Of a stretch of 64,000 nucleotides of DNA, positions 9,954-18,872 are shown one piece after another (the stretch's first letter is position 1; every line of letters starts with the position of its first letter). The stretch lies in assembly GCA_000751555.1 (NCBI GenBank), contig CCEZ01000049.1, positions 1-64,000 of the forward strand, given 5' to 3'. The DNA comes from Anaerosalibacter massiliensis (GTDB lineage: Bacteria; Bacillota; Clostridia; Tissierellales; Sporanaerobacteraceae). The notes beneath the pieces were generated by a model, which saw nothing but the letters and a program-made list of their open reading frames with translations, was not told where the DNA came from and searched no databases. The position numbers were made by a program, and so were the translations under genes.

Positions 9954-10049
9954 TTAAATCCCCTTTCTTGCTTGATGTTATCTAATTCTACATTTTATAT
10001 AGGAAATCCTTTATTATTTTTCAATATATCAACCTAGTTCCACACAAAT

Positions 10050-10080
10050 AAAAAACCTTTCATGCCAAATGGCTGAAAGG
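10050..10080 (-). terminator. Intrinsic terminator of the cysteine desulfidase gene
   Basis: The minus strand reads CCTTTCAGCCA, TT, TGGCATGAAAGG and then TTTTTTATTTG. The stem has a single bulge and begins immediately after the stop codon at 10081-10083. It insulates the WYL gene from cyuA transcription. Confidence 0.88.
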
Positions 10081-11370
10081 CTAAGAATTCATAATATCTA
10101 CTATTACTTTATCTGTATTTAACATTCCATCTCTACTTAAAATTCCTAAGTTTTTTATAGTTTCTTCTGCGGTATTACCTAAAATACCATTATTAGGCTT
10201 AGTCATTATATTATCTAATGCAAGATAAGAAGATAATATTGCTTCTCCTACTGATGTAGAAAGCTTTAGTGCACAAGTTTCCTTGGCTCCATCGCAAATC
10301 ATTCCTGTAAGGTTGGCTAACATATTTTGTACTGAACCAGATATTTGTTTATCATTTCCACCTAGCATCCAAGTAATGGCTGCACTAGCTCCTACTCCAG
10401 CTGATATAGCACATCCACAAAAAGCAGATAGTTTACCAACATAAGCCTTTACAAATTTATTTATTATATGTCCGTAAAATATTCCTCTTAAAAGTCTTTC
10501 TCTGCTAATATTACTTTCTTCATATTCATAAACAGCTACAATAGGAAGAATAACTCCAAGACCTTGATTTCCACTACCTCCACTAGTCATAATGGGGCAA
10601 TCACCACCGCCCATTCTAAAATCTGCTCCTGCTGCAGTCATTATTCTAGCCTTCATAAATGGATTGTCCCCTACTTTTCCATTCTTTTGCAGTCTTGATA
10701 ATCCAAATCCTAAGCCTAGTCCCTTTCCATTTTCAATTCCCCTCTCAGCTGCATTTACATTCATCTTTATTCCATCTTCAATAAAATCTAGCCTTTCTAT
10801 ATCTACATTCTCACATACTTCTCTAAATTCTTTTAAAGTAAACTGTTTTAAAAAATCTGGTGAATTTTCTTCTCCATTTAATAAATCCTGGTAAACTAAT
10901 TCCTTATTTACTATAATTTTTTCAATGTGATCATGACTATCTTTTAATATTACTTCTACATTATTATCTTCACTTTCCATATATACTTTAACATAAACAT
11001 AGGGAGTATTATCTTCTTTTGATAATATGATTTTACCATCTTTTATCATATCCTTAGCAAGATTTATATAATCCGAGTTTACATTCTTAAGTACACAAAG
11101 TCCCTCGTCTACTTCTCCACAAATTGCTCCTAAAGCAGCAGCTAATTCTAACCCGCTTTCCTCTGTTTTCGGTATTTTAACAAATTTACCATTTTTAAAT
11201 ATATTTAAACTTACATTAACTACAATTTTATTTATCTCTCCATCTAAATACTTTTTAGCGACAGCTGATGCATAAGCTACTGCTACAGGTTCTGTACATC
11301 CTATAGCTGGTACAGTTTCTCTTTTTACCATTTTCAATATATTATCTTGGAATTTTCTCTTATTTATCAT
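10081..11370 (-). CDS. cyuA: L-cysteine desulfidase
   Basis: This 429-aa protein belongs to the CyuA/YhaM family (serine dehydratase alpha-like fold), which degrades L-cysteine to pyruvate, ammonia and sulfide using a [4Fe-4S] cluster. Family signatures are the N-terminal VPAIGCTEPVAVAYA, a central MGGGDCPIMTSGGSGNQG, and C-terminal AFCGCAISAGVGASAA and CDGAKETCALKLS, supplying the cluster cysteines. It stands alone behind a sigma-54 promoter at 11415-11430 and has its own terminator. The divergent context of cysteine genes supports a role in cysteine fermentation or detoxification. Confidence 0.93.
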   Translation of the reverse strand: MINKRKFQDNILKMVKRETVPAIGCTEPVAVAYASAVAKKYLDGEINKIVVNVSLNIFKNGKFVKIPKTEESGLELAAALGAICGEVDEGLCVLKNVNSDYINLAKDMIKDGKIILSKEDNTPYVYVKVYMESEDNNVEVILKDSHDHIEKIIVNKELVYQDLLNGEENSPDFLKQFTLKEFREVCENVDIERLDFIEDGIKMNVNAAERGIENGKGLGLGFGLSRLQKNGKVGDNPFMKARIMTAAGADFRMGGGDCPIMTSGGSGNQGLGVILPIVAVYEYEESNISRERLLRGIFYGHIINKFVKAYVGKLSAFCGCAISAGVGASAAITWMLGGNDKQISGSVQNMLANLTGMICDGAKETCALKLSTSVGEAILSSYLALDNIMTKPNNGILGNTAEETIKNLGILSRDGMLNTDKVIVDIMNS

Positions 11371-11414
11371 AATATCAGCTACCTTTCAAATATAGTTATT
11401 TAAACTATATTTGT

Positions 11415-11430
11415 TGCAACAACTATGCCA
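11415..11430 (-). promoter_or_regulatory. Sigma-54 promoter of cyuA
   Basis: The minus strand reads TGGCATAGTTGTTGCA, matching the -24 TGGCA and -12 TTGCW elements with the required GG-N10-GC spacing. Transcription should start near 11404, about 34 nt before the cyuA ATG. The adjacent sigma-54 activator gene supports it. Confidence 0.88.
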
Positions 11431-11503
11431 TAATATTATTTATCTTTGATATACCTTAAATGCTAGCTTTCAGCCTTATATTATATATATAAACAAAAAA
11501 TCA

Positions 11504-11599
11504 TTCGCAAATCTGCAAATGATTTTAATTAAAAATAAGTATATTGTTATGCACCACTATTTTTCGCATTTTTGCAAATAATTTTGCATTATTGCAAAT
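11504..11599 (-). promoter_or_regulatory. Three enhancer sites for the sigma-54 activator
   Basis: Three 17-bp copies of TTYGCA-N4-TGCAAAT lie at 11504-11520, 11563-11579 and 11583-11599. Each is a palindrome of the form TTTGCA-N4-TGCAAA. The nearest is about 80 bp upstream of the -24 element, ideal for an enhancer-binding protein contacting sigma-54 polymerase by DNA looping. The last copy overlaps the 3' end of the activator gene. Confidence 0.85.
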
Positions 11600-13355
11600 T
11601 ATATTTAGATAATTTCCTATAGAGAGTAGCTAAATCTATATCCAATATATTAGAAATTTGTTTTTTTGCTTTGGTGCTAGTACCATATTTTCTCAACATG
11701 GAACCAATTATATCCTTTTCATAACTTTCTACTCTACTTTTAAGAGTTAAAGTTTTAGGGCTTACATCTTTTGCTTCTCTATTTAAAAGTTCCTTCATAA
11801 CAATAGGAAGATCTTTAAAATTTATAATATCTTCATTTACTATATTTACTAAATATTCTACTACATTTTCAAGTTCCCTTATATTACCTGGCCAATTATA
11901 TTCTACAAAAGCTCTATTTACTTCAGAAGAAAATCCCTTAATATCCTTTTCCAATCTAATACAGTATTTTCTAAGCATAAATTTACTTAAAATCAATATA
12001 TCCTTTTTTCTATCTCTCAATGGAGGGATATGAATTGGTATTATATTCAATCTATAGTATAAATCTTCTCTGAATTTACCTTCCTCTACCATCTTCTCTA
12101 GATTTCTATTAGTGGCAGCTATCAATCTAAAATTAATAGAAATCATATCTTTTCCACCTATCCTCATAAAAGATTGTTCTTGTAATACTCTTAAAAGTTT
12201 CGGTTGAAGATGTATGGGTAAATCCCCTATTTCATCTAAAAAAAGAGTTCCTCCATTAGCCAATTCAAACTTTCCCATTTGTCCTTCTTTCCTTGCCCCT
12301 GTAAATGCTCCTCCTTCATACCCAAATAATTCAGATTCTAATAGATTATCTGGTATAGATGCACAATTTATAGGAATAATAGGTGCATGCTTTCTCAGAC
12401 TAGCATAATGAATTGCTCTAGCAAATAATTCTTTTCCAGTACCGCTTTCTCCCCTTAAAAAGACTGTTGAATCGCTTTGTGCTACTTGATTGGCTATTTT
12501 TTTCACTTTAATAATTTCTTCACTATTCCCTATAATGTCCTCAAATTTTATATTATTTTGTACTCCTACTATTTTATAAGCATTTCGTACCATATCTGTA
12601 GTCTTGTTTATTTCTAATATATTGCTTACCTTTTTATTCTCTACAACTACAGGTATGCTTCTAATTATAAAACTTAATTTTTTATTAAATATTTTCAATT
12701 TCTTTTCCTGAGGATTATAGTTATTTAAATCTACATCTAACTCCGGTAAAACATCCTTCACATATTTATCTATAATATTTTCTTTGGAAATTCCAAAAAA
12801 ACTTTCTATCTTTGAATTTATAAACTTAATTTTCCCCTTATTATCCACACCTATTATCCCATTTTCCAAGCCATCAATTATTTTTTCAGTTTCTTCACTT
12901 TTAATAGTAAGTTCTGCTATAGTCTCATAATAATTTAAATTTCCTATCAATAAGTCACTTAATTTACTTAAAAATACTAATAATAAATTATATTTTTCCA
13001 TCATATTATTTTTTTGTTCTTCATTAAAAGCATTTAATCCTATTACACCTATACATTTTTCACCCTTTATTATTGGATAGCCAAGAGTTGCCAATTCCAT
13101 ACATTTATCCTTTCTTGAACAGACTTGACAAACTTTATTGTCTTTTGGAGCTTGTATAAATTCAGGCTTTTGATTTTTAAATATAAGTTCATAGGAACAA
13201 TTAGTCGGTATTTTTTCCCCTATAAAAAGTTTGTACTTTCCAGTTGCAGCTACTCTATATAAATTTTCATCTATTATTGTTACATCTACATTTAATACAG
13301 CAGATATAGCCTCTGCTACTTCCTGAACAGAATTTTGAATTTTATAAAGAGACAA
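11589..13355 (-). CDS. Sigma-54-dependent activator, probable regulator of cyuA
   Basis: The 588-aa protein has an N-terminal GAF-like sensor with a Cys cluster (C53, C76, C79, C85 in VCQVCSRKDKC), a PAS domain (about 150-255) and an AAA+ domain with Walker A GESGTGKE (302-309) and GAFTGA (349-354), then a C-terminal Fis-type HTH. The N-terminal cysteines could bind a metal or Fe-S centre or sense thiols. It sits directly upstream of cyuA, whose promoter carries sigma-54 boxes and three palindromic sites, so it is very likely the cyuA activator. Start is TTG after AAGGAGGAG. Confidence 0.9.
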   Translation of the reverse strand: MSLYKIQNSVQEVAEAISAVLNVDVTIIDENLYRVAATGKYKLFIGEKIPTNCSYELIFKNQKPEFIQAPKDNKVCQVCSRKDKCMELATLGYPIIKGEKCIGVIGLNAFNEEQKNNMMEKYNLLLVFLSKLSDLLIGNLNYYETIAELTIKSEETEKIIDGLENGIIGVDNKGKIKFINSKIESFFGISKENIIDKYVKDVLPELDVDLNNYNPQEKKLKIFNKKLSFIIRSIPVVVENKKVSNILEINKTTDMVRNAYKIVGVQNNIKFEDIIGNSEEIIKVKKIANQVAQSDSTVFLRGESGTGKELFARAIHYASLRKHAPIIPINCASIPDNLLESELFGYEGGAFTGARKEGQMGKFELANGGTLFLDEIGDLPIHLQPKLLRVLQEQSFMRIGGKDMISINFRLIAATNRNLEKMVEEGKFREDLYYRLNIIPIHIPPLRDRKKDILILSKFMLRKYCIRLEKDIKGFSSEVNRAFVEYNWPGNIRELENVVEYLVNIVNEDIINFKDLPIVMKELLNREAKDVSPKTLTLKSRVESYEKDIIGSMLRKYGTSTKAKKQISNILDIDLATLYRKLSKYNLQ

Positions 13356-13393
13356 AAGTTGACTCCTCCTTCTTATTTATAAATGAACATTAA

Positions 13394-13852
13394 TTATTCT
13401 TCACTTAAATCCACCCATTCTCCATCAGTCAATTCCTGTAATTCTTCCACTTTTATCTCCACTGATGAATTATTTGAACCAGCTGCTGGAAATACCTTAG
13501 CATATTTCTTCAGAGAATTGTCAAGATAAATAGGTATAGATTTCTTTAAACCAAATGGACATACTCCCCCTATAGGATGTCCTGTTATTTCCATTACTTC
13601 ATCAACTCCTGCCATCTTAGCTTTTGATTTAAAATGATTTTTGAATTTTCTATTATTTAAACGTGTATCCCCTGCCATAACAATTAATACATAATCATCC
13701 TTTACCTTAAATAATAATGTTTTTGCAATTTCTCCATGACTTACTCCAAGAGACTTTGCAGCCTTAGGTACAGTACTTGTGTCCTCAAAAGTTAATATTT
13801 CAACATCCATTTCTTTTTCTTTGAAAAACTTTCTTACATCTTTCATTGACAT
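13394..13852 (-). CDS. YbaK/EbsC-type aminoacyl-tRNA deacylase
   Basis: This 152-aa protein is a stand-alone editing domain of the YbaK/ProX superfamily, which hydrolyses mischarged tRNA such as Cys-tRNA(Pro). The conserved Lys lies in the segment EIAKTLLFKV (near residue 45), and the GHPIGGVCPFG loop and VFPAAGSNNSS strand are characteristic. The gene lies 38 nt upstream of the sigma-54 regulator and two genes from cysteine desulfidase. A cysteine-related role fits this context, but the exact tRNA substrate cannot be read from sequence. Confidence 0.88.
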   Translation of the reverse strand: MSMKDVRKFFKEKEMDVEILTFEDTSTVPKAAKSLGVSHGEIAKTLLFKVKDDYVLIVMAGDTRLNNRKFKNHFKSKAKMAGVDEVMEITGHPIGGVCPFGLKKSIPIYLDNSLKKYAKVFPAAGSNNSSVEIKVEELQELTDGEWVDLSEE

Positions 13853-13946
13853 TTTTATCCCAATCCTTTCATACCTTAGTATATCTATAATAGTATTATA
13901 TCATCTTAATATTATAAAAGTTTAGAAAATACCACTAAAATTTTAT

Positions 13947-15110
13947 TTACCGTGCTACAATAGGTATTTTACCTTCTATTTCAAACCCTTTTCCTTCTTC
14001 TGTTTTATAATCTACTATTCCACCTGTTTTAAATATCCGTTCTTCAATCCCCTTAAGACCATTGCCCCTTATTATCTTACTGCAACCTGATCCGTTATCT
14101 TTAAATACAATATCTATATTCCCTTCATTTATTTCAATATTAATGTAAATTTTATTAGCTTGTCCATGCTTAATACTATTCGTTAATCCTTCTCTAATTA
14201 TAGAATATATAATATTTTTATAATCTAAGGAAAGTTCTTCTACTTCTTGAGCAAAGTTGAAAAAAAAATTTACATTTCCTGTACTATTTATATTTTGCAT
14301 AAGTTTTTCTATGGAATCCTTCAACCCTAATAGTCTATTATCTTCCTTTAAAGAATAAACAGCTTTTCTTAAACCATTCATGCTTTCCTTTGTTAAATTT
14401 TGACATTTATTAATTATCTTTCTGGTTTTTTCAGGATCTTGTCTTATTATTTTTCCTGCTACATCCAAGTTCATATTTAATGCAGATAAATTATGCCCTA
14501 AATAATCATGAGTTTCTTGGGCTACTCTATTTCTTTCTTTTGTAATAGTTAATCTCTCTATTTGTTTTGATTGCTGTTCTAGATATTTATTTAATTTTTC
14601 TACCTTTGTTTTTTCTACATATAATGCCTTATAAGCATATAGTGCAAAGGAATATAGTGCTATAAATAATGAAATCATAATTAAATTTAATAAATTTTCC
14701 CTCCAAAAACTAGTATTGCAAAGTTCTTTAAAAAAAGATGCTTGCCTTAATATTATTACACCTAATATAAGTAATATATCTACTATAAAAAATGTTTTTC
14801 CTATTCTACCACCAATATATAAAATTATTTCATATAATACCATAAACATATAAATATCTATATTCCCTTCAACAAAATAAGCAATTATACTACTCATTAT
14901 AGCCGAAATAAGTATAGATATATAACATCCATATTTATATGTATAGAACCCATATATTCTTAAATGATCATTTATTATAATTGCTATAAACATACCAACA
15001 AACAGTATAGAACTAATAATATTATTACTAGTTCTATTCAAAATATCTATAAAAATAAAAACATATATTGCTTTGCTAATATAATAATAAAATTTTAAAT
15101 GTTTGTTCAT
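13947..15110 (-). CDS. Sensor histidine kinase (NarL-family partner)
   Basis: The 387-aa membrane kinase has about six N-terminal transmembrane helices (residues 10-165), a dimerisation/phosphoacceptor helix with His in RVAQETHDYLGHNLS (HisKA_3 type) and a C-terminal HATPase domain (REGLTNSIKHGQANKI for the N box, DNGSGC, and GNGLKGIEER for the G box). It closes an operon with an MFS transporter, its response regulator (16984-17619) and an ABC exporter, an arrangement typical of drug- or lipid-stress sensing systems. It starts 17 nt after the permease stop. Confidence 0.88.
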   Translation of the reverse strand: MNKHLKFYYYISKAIYVFIFIDILNRTSNNIISSILFVGMFIAIIINDHLRIYGFYTYKYGCYISILISAIMSSIIAYFVEGNIDIYMFMVLYEIILYIGGRIGKTFFIVDILLILGVIILRQASFFKELCNTSFWRENLLNLIMISLFIALYSFALYAYKALYVEKTKVEKLNKYLEQQSKQIERLTITKERNRVAQETHDYLGHNLSALNMNLDVAGKIIRQDPEKTRKIINKCQNLTKESMNGLRKAVYSLKEDNRLLGLKDSIEKLMQNINSTGNVNFFFNFAQEVEELSLDYKNIIYSIIREGLTNSIKHGQANKIYINIEINEGNIDIVFKDNGSGCSKIIRGNGLKGIEERIFKTGGIVDYKTEEGKGFEIEGKIPIVAR

Positions 15111-15127
15111 TTTAATCCCTACTTTTT

Positions 15128-15919
15128 TTAATATTGACCCAATAACCCTTTCTTCTTCGCTATTTTAACACATTGATTGAAAACCAGTAACCCAATTGAA
15201 AAATAAAATATAGAATTTCCAATCATTATTCCATAATCAAATATAGAAAGATCAATAAAAGAATTTCCTTCTAGTACAATAAAAAAAATTTTTCCTGCAA
15301 CATAATTAAATGGAATTAAACCTGATATAAATTTGCTTTCAGGAAATACAGTAACCAAGCCTATTAAAAAAAACTGTGCTAAATTTAATAAAGATTGAAT
15401 CTTTTTAAATATTAGTGCCAATCCTCCACATATTAGACCTATACCTAATATGCTAAATATGCCTATAAATATAAGAATTACAATAGAAAGTATTTTCAGC
15501 TCTATCCACTTATTAGTTGTGTACATAATAATAAAAAGAAGAACTATAGATAATAATACATTTACTAATAAATTTGCCATACTTCTTACAACCAAGATTT
15601 GAGAAAGATTTATATTTGACATATTTAATTGTTCTAAAGTTCCTTTATTAGCATCATCTATTACATTATAGGCTATATCCACAAAAGACATTATCATGAC
15701 TGTCCATAAGAAATATCCAACTATAAATCCTTCTAAACTATCTCCCATGTCTGCGGAAGATATTCCTAAAGAAGTTCCAAAACCTTGAATACCTAGAAAC
15801 ATAGCCATGAATAAAATATAAAATAGTAGAAGATCAGAAATTGTATTAAATTTATACCGTTTTAATTCCTTAAAATTTTTTTCTACAGATACTTCAAAAA
15901 GATAGTAGAACTTTTTCAT
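15128..15919 (-). CDS. ABC-2 type permease
   Basis: This 263-aa protein has six predicted hydrophobic segments and the general features of ABC-2 exporters, including the conserved stretch LEQLNMSNINLSQILVVR after the second helix and a C-terminal helix pair. It is adjacent to its ATPase (15920) with no gap, so they form one exporter. The substrate is unknown. Similar permease-ATPase-NarL kinase sets export antimicrobial or linear polyene compounds in other Firmicutes, but that is only an analogy. Confidence 0.85.
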   Translation of the reverse strand: MKKFYYLFEVSVEKNFKELKRYKFNTISDLLLFYILFMAMFLGIQGFGTSLGISSADMGDSLEGFIVGYFLWTVMIMSFVDIAYNVIDDANKGTLEQLNMSNINLSQILVVRSMANLLVNVLLSIVLLFIIMYTTNKWIELKILSIVILIFIGIFSILGIGLICGGLALIFKKIQSLLNLAQFFLIGLVTVFPESKFISGLIPFNYVAGKIFFIVLEGNSFIDLSIFDYGIMIGNSIFYFSIGLLVFNQCVKIAKKKGLLGQY

Positions 15920-16843
15920 TTAGTTTACCTCCTCATTAGTTATATTCAGATAGATTCTTTCAAAATTATTATCTTTTTGTTTTATCTCTTTAATTAAAAT
16001 GTTTTTCTCTTTCAATTTATCTATAATGTCATATATTTCTTTAATATCAAAAATATCTACCTCTAGTTTTGTTTTATTATTAATAAAATAAAGATCATAA
16101 TCAATACTTAATAAATACTCTTTATCTGATTTAGATAAACTTTCTGCTAAAATAATTTCATAAGTCATAGTTTCAAACATATCCATAAGTTTTGCTACGC
16201 TATCCTGTGCAATTACTTTTCCTTTATTTAATATAACCACATCATCACAGATATCCTGAACTAAATTCATATTATGAGTACTTAATAATATTGTCTTATT
16301 CATACTAGAGACAATATCTGCTAACATATCTTTTATATCTATAAAACTTTGCACATCTAAACCAAGAGTAGGCTCATCTAATAATATAATTTTTGTATCA
16401 CATATTAAAGTCATAGCTATAGCCACTTTCTGCTGCATTCCTCTAGATAAATTATTAACCATTACATCTTTCTTATCTGTTAAGTTAAACTTGTCTAATA
16501 ATATATCTATATTATTTTCTATCTTTCTTCCTCCTAGTCCCCTTATACCAGCAAAATAGCGTAAATTTTCTTTTGGTGTTAATCTCCAATAAAGATTTCG
16601 AGTGCCTTCAAATACTGCCGATATATGTTCTGCAGATTTCTTATTCTCCTTGCCAAATATTTTAATATTACCTTTATCAGGAATTATTAAATTACAAATG
16701 CTTTTAATAGTAGTAGTCTTACCAGAACCATTAGGACCAAGTATTCCACATATTTTTCCCTTTTCAATTTCAAAAGAAATATTATCTACTGCTTTAACTT
16801 TCCCATAGTATTTTGTTAAGTTTTTAACTTCTATAGCTTTCAT
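15920..16843 (-). CDS. ABC transporter ATP-binding protein
   Basis: The 307-aa ATPase has Walker A GPNGSGKTT (about residue 39), the signature NLSRGMQQK, Walker B IILLDEPTLGLD and the switch His in LLSTHNM. A roughly 80-residue C-terminal extension is typical of CcmA-like drug exporter subunits. It partners the permease at 15128-15919. The 140-nt gap to the response regulator upstream holds a palindromic site, so the exporter may have its own regulated promoter. Confidence 0.9.
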   Translation of the reverse strand: MKAIEVKNLTKYYGKVKAVDNISFEIEKGKICGILGPNGSGKTTTIKSICNLIIPDKGNIKIFGKENKKSAEHISAVFEGTRNLYWRLTPKENLRYFAGIRGLGGRKIENNIDILLDKFNLTDKKDVMVNNLSRGMQQKVAIAMTLICDTKIILLDEPTLGLDVQSFIDIKDMLADIVSSMNKTILLSTHNMNLVQDICDDVVILNKGKVIAQDSVAKLMDMFETMTYEIILAESLSKSDKEYLLSIDYDLYFINNKTKLEVDIFDIKEIYDIIDKLKEKNILIKEIKQKDNNFERIYLNITNEEVN

Positions 16844-16935
16844 CTCTAACCTCCTCTTTCCTCTTAGTTCTAATATATAATAATATTTATAAAATATCTT
16901 CTATAGAAAGTCATTATTTTGGTAATGTTTCATAC

Positions 16936-16949
16936 ATGACTTTAGTCAT
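16936..16949. promoter_or_regulatory. Candidate response-regulator site upstream of the ABC exporter
   Basis: The palindrome ATGAC-TTTA-GTCAT lies in the gap between the NarL-type regulator gene and the ABC ATPase gene. NarL/LiaR-family regulators often bind sites of this symmetry, so autoregulation of the exporter by the neighbouring two-component system is plausible. Confidence 0.4.
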
Positions 16950-16954
16950 ATATA

Positions 16955-16975
16955 AAAAGCTGTACCTTTACAGTA
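16955..16975 (-). terminator. Weak terminator or attenuator after the response regulator
   Basis: The minus strand forms a 5-bp stem (CTGTA / TACAG, 4-nt loop) followed by CTTTTTATAT. The stem is short, so only partial termination is likely before the ABC genes. Confidence 0.35.
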
Positions 16976-16983
16976 CAATTTTT

Positions 16984-17619
16984 TTATATTTCCTTTATGT
17001 ATATTGCTAGCTGAGTCCTATCTCTAAGCTCTAATTTATCAAGTATTCGAGTAATATGATTTTTTACTGTGCCCTCTGTTATGTATAATTCTTCACTTAT
17101 TTCTTTATTCGTCTTACCTTTTTCTACAAGCATAGCAATTTCTCTTTCCCTTGGAGAAAGATCTTCCAACTTCTTTTTACTATTTAAGTTTTCACAATTA
17201 TTTTTTTCGATAATGCCTACTACCTTATTTACCACTTCTGGCTGTAGAAGTACATTTCCCTTATGGATTGTTTTTATTCCACTTACTAGTTCTTCTGAAC
17301 TTACACTTTTAAGGATATATCCATCTGCCCCATTTTTAAGACCTTGGAATATATATTCATCTTCATTAAATGTTGTCAAAATCATTATTTTTATATGTGG
17401 ATATTTATCCTTAATAATTTTTGTCGCTTCTACTCCATCCATTATAGGCATTCTAATATCCATAAGAATTACATCTACATCTATAGTATCTAATTTTTCA
17501 ATAGCTTCCAATCCATTAGAAACTTCCTCCACTACCTTAACATCATCATAAAGTCCTAACATCATGTTTAAACCTTCCCTTATAAGGGTCTGATCATCAA
17601 CTATCATTACTCTTATCAC
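16984..17619 (-). CDS. NarL/FixJ-family response regulator
   Basis: The 211-aa regulator has a receiver domain (phosphoacceptor Asp in VDVILMDIRMP, about residue 54; Thr in MILTTF; Lys in YILKSVS) and a LuxR-type HTH (LSPREREIAMLVEKGKTNKEISEELY) at the C terminus. Its partner kinase is at 13947-15110 in the same operon. Start is GTG with AGGTG 5 nt upstream. It is likely to control the ABC exporter between the two genes and perhaps the MFS gene upstream. Confidence 0.92.
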   Translation of the reverse strand: MIRVMIVDDQTLIREGLNMMLGLYDDVKVVEEVSNGLEAIEKLDTIDVDVILMDIRMPIMDGVEATKIIKDKYPHIKIMILTTFNEDEYIFQGLKNGADGYILKSVSSEELVSGIKTIHKGNVLLQPEVVNKVVGIIEKNNCENLNSKKKLEDLSPREREIAMLVEKGKTNKEISEELYITEGTVKNHITRILDKLELRDRTQLAIYIKEI

Positions 17620-17627
17620 TTTTTCAC

Positions 17628-18791
17628 CTATTTCATAAAAATTTTACTTTCAATTTTATTTCCCAACAAATATTTTATAACTCCAGATATGAAAATTAAT
17701 AAAATACCACCGATTATAAAAATTGTTTCTCCTCCTATATGTTCATAATAATAAGTACCTGCCAATGGCCCTAATACACCTCCAATTCCTCCTGCTAAAC
17801 TATAAAGGCCATAACTTTCTCCTCTTTTCTTATCTCCTACATAATCTATAACTAACCCACTTGCTGCTGGATCTATTAGCATAAATATTAAAGATATTAA
17901 AGTATATAAAATAATAAATCCAGAATAATCTTTTATAAAGGGCATAAAAAATTGAAGTATTCCTAAAAGAAAAATACCTGTAATTACTATGTTATTCCTA
18001 TTATATTTATCAGCTAATCTTCCAAATTTTTTTGGTAGAAATAATTGGAAAGCTTCTCCTGGTAAAAATATTAATCCTATTAAATATAAATTATCTGTTA
18101 TATATTCTTTTAAATATATAATATATAGTGGAAATACAAGACTAAACACATAAAATGTAAATCCTGATATGAGTATAAACTTGGTAACTTTCCCCTTTTT
18201 TTTAGAATTTTCAATTTTATTGTCTTTTTTATAGTGTAAAGTTTCTTCAACTTTAAAAATACATGTATAAAGAGCTATTAAACTAAGTATAAAATATATT
18301 GTAAATATGACTTTAAAGGGCTCATCAAAAAAACTACTGAAAAATATTATAAATCCTATAGTACAACCTACAAAATCTCCTCTACCTATTATCTGACTAA
18401 TTGCACCAAAATTTTCGCTTCTATTTCCGCTATGACTTATATCTGAAACCATTGCATCTACACTTATCCATAAAAAAGAAGCACCAATACTCTGAAATAC
18501 TCTAGTATAAAATAAATATTTAAAGTCTCTACCTATTAAAAACAAAAAATTAACTAGACAATATAACGCTACTCCTATAAAAATTCCTATTTTTCTTCCT
18601 CTTCTATCTAATAAATTGCCTATCTTTGGTCTAATTATTATACTGATAAGAGAGAAAACTGAATAAAGGACTCCAACTTCCACAACACTAGCTCCTAACT
18701 CTAAAGCGTATATAGGAAGTATGAACCCTATAAAAGATAAAGAAAATGAAATATAATATAAACAACTCTTCAACCCATATAATCTATCCAT
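17628..18791 (-). CDS. MFS transporter
   Basis: The 387-aa protein has about 12 hydrophobic helices and major-facilitator loops, including GNLLDRRGRKIGI between helices 2 and 3 and a second-half equivalent GRLADKYNRNNIVI. This pattern is that of drug:H+ antiporters. It is the first gene of the operon that continues with the response regulator (8-nt gap). A hairpin immediately upstream can pair with the sequence carrying its ribosome site. The substrate cannot be inferred. Confidence 0.88.
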   Translation of the reverse strand: MDRLYGLKSCLYYISFSLSFIGFILPIYALELGASVVEVGVLYSVFSLISIIIRPKIGNLLDRRGRKIGIFIGVALYCLVNFLFLIGRDFKYLFYTRVFQSIGASFLWISVDAMVSDISHSGNRSENFGAISQIIGRGDFVGCTIGFIIFFSSFFDEPFKVIFTIYFILSLIALYTCIFKVEETLHYKKDNKIENSKKKGKVTKFILISGFTFYVFSLVFPLYIIYLKEYITDNLYLIGLIFLPGEAFQLFLPKKFGRLADKYNRNNIVITGIFLLGILQFFMPFIKDYSGFIILYTLISLIFMLIDPAASGLVIDYVGDKKRGESYGLYSLAGGIGGVLGPLAGTYYYEHIGGETIFIIGGILLIFISGVIKYLLGNKIESKIFMK

Positions 18792-18798
18792 TATTTCC

Positions 18799-18837
18799 TC
18801 CTAAAGAATTGATAATATAGATATATGTTCTTTAGGA
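18799..18837 (-). promoter_or_regulatory. Hairpin overlapping the MFS ribosome binding site
   Basis: TCCTAAAGAA and TTCTTTAGGA (18828-18837 and 18799-18808 on the plus strand) form a 10-bp inverted repeat with a 19-nt loop. On the mRNA the 3' arm ends in AGGA of the AGGAGG site that precedes the MFS ATG, so folding would hide the ribosome site. It could alternatively be an operator for the operon. Confidence 0.5.
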
Positions 18838-18872
18838 TTTAAATATATATTAAATATAGAAATAAATTTATA

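Noticed and set aside
17069-17551. Plus-strand 160-aa ORF
   Set aside because: It is an antisense shadow of the NarL-type response regulator.
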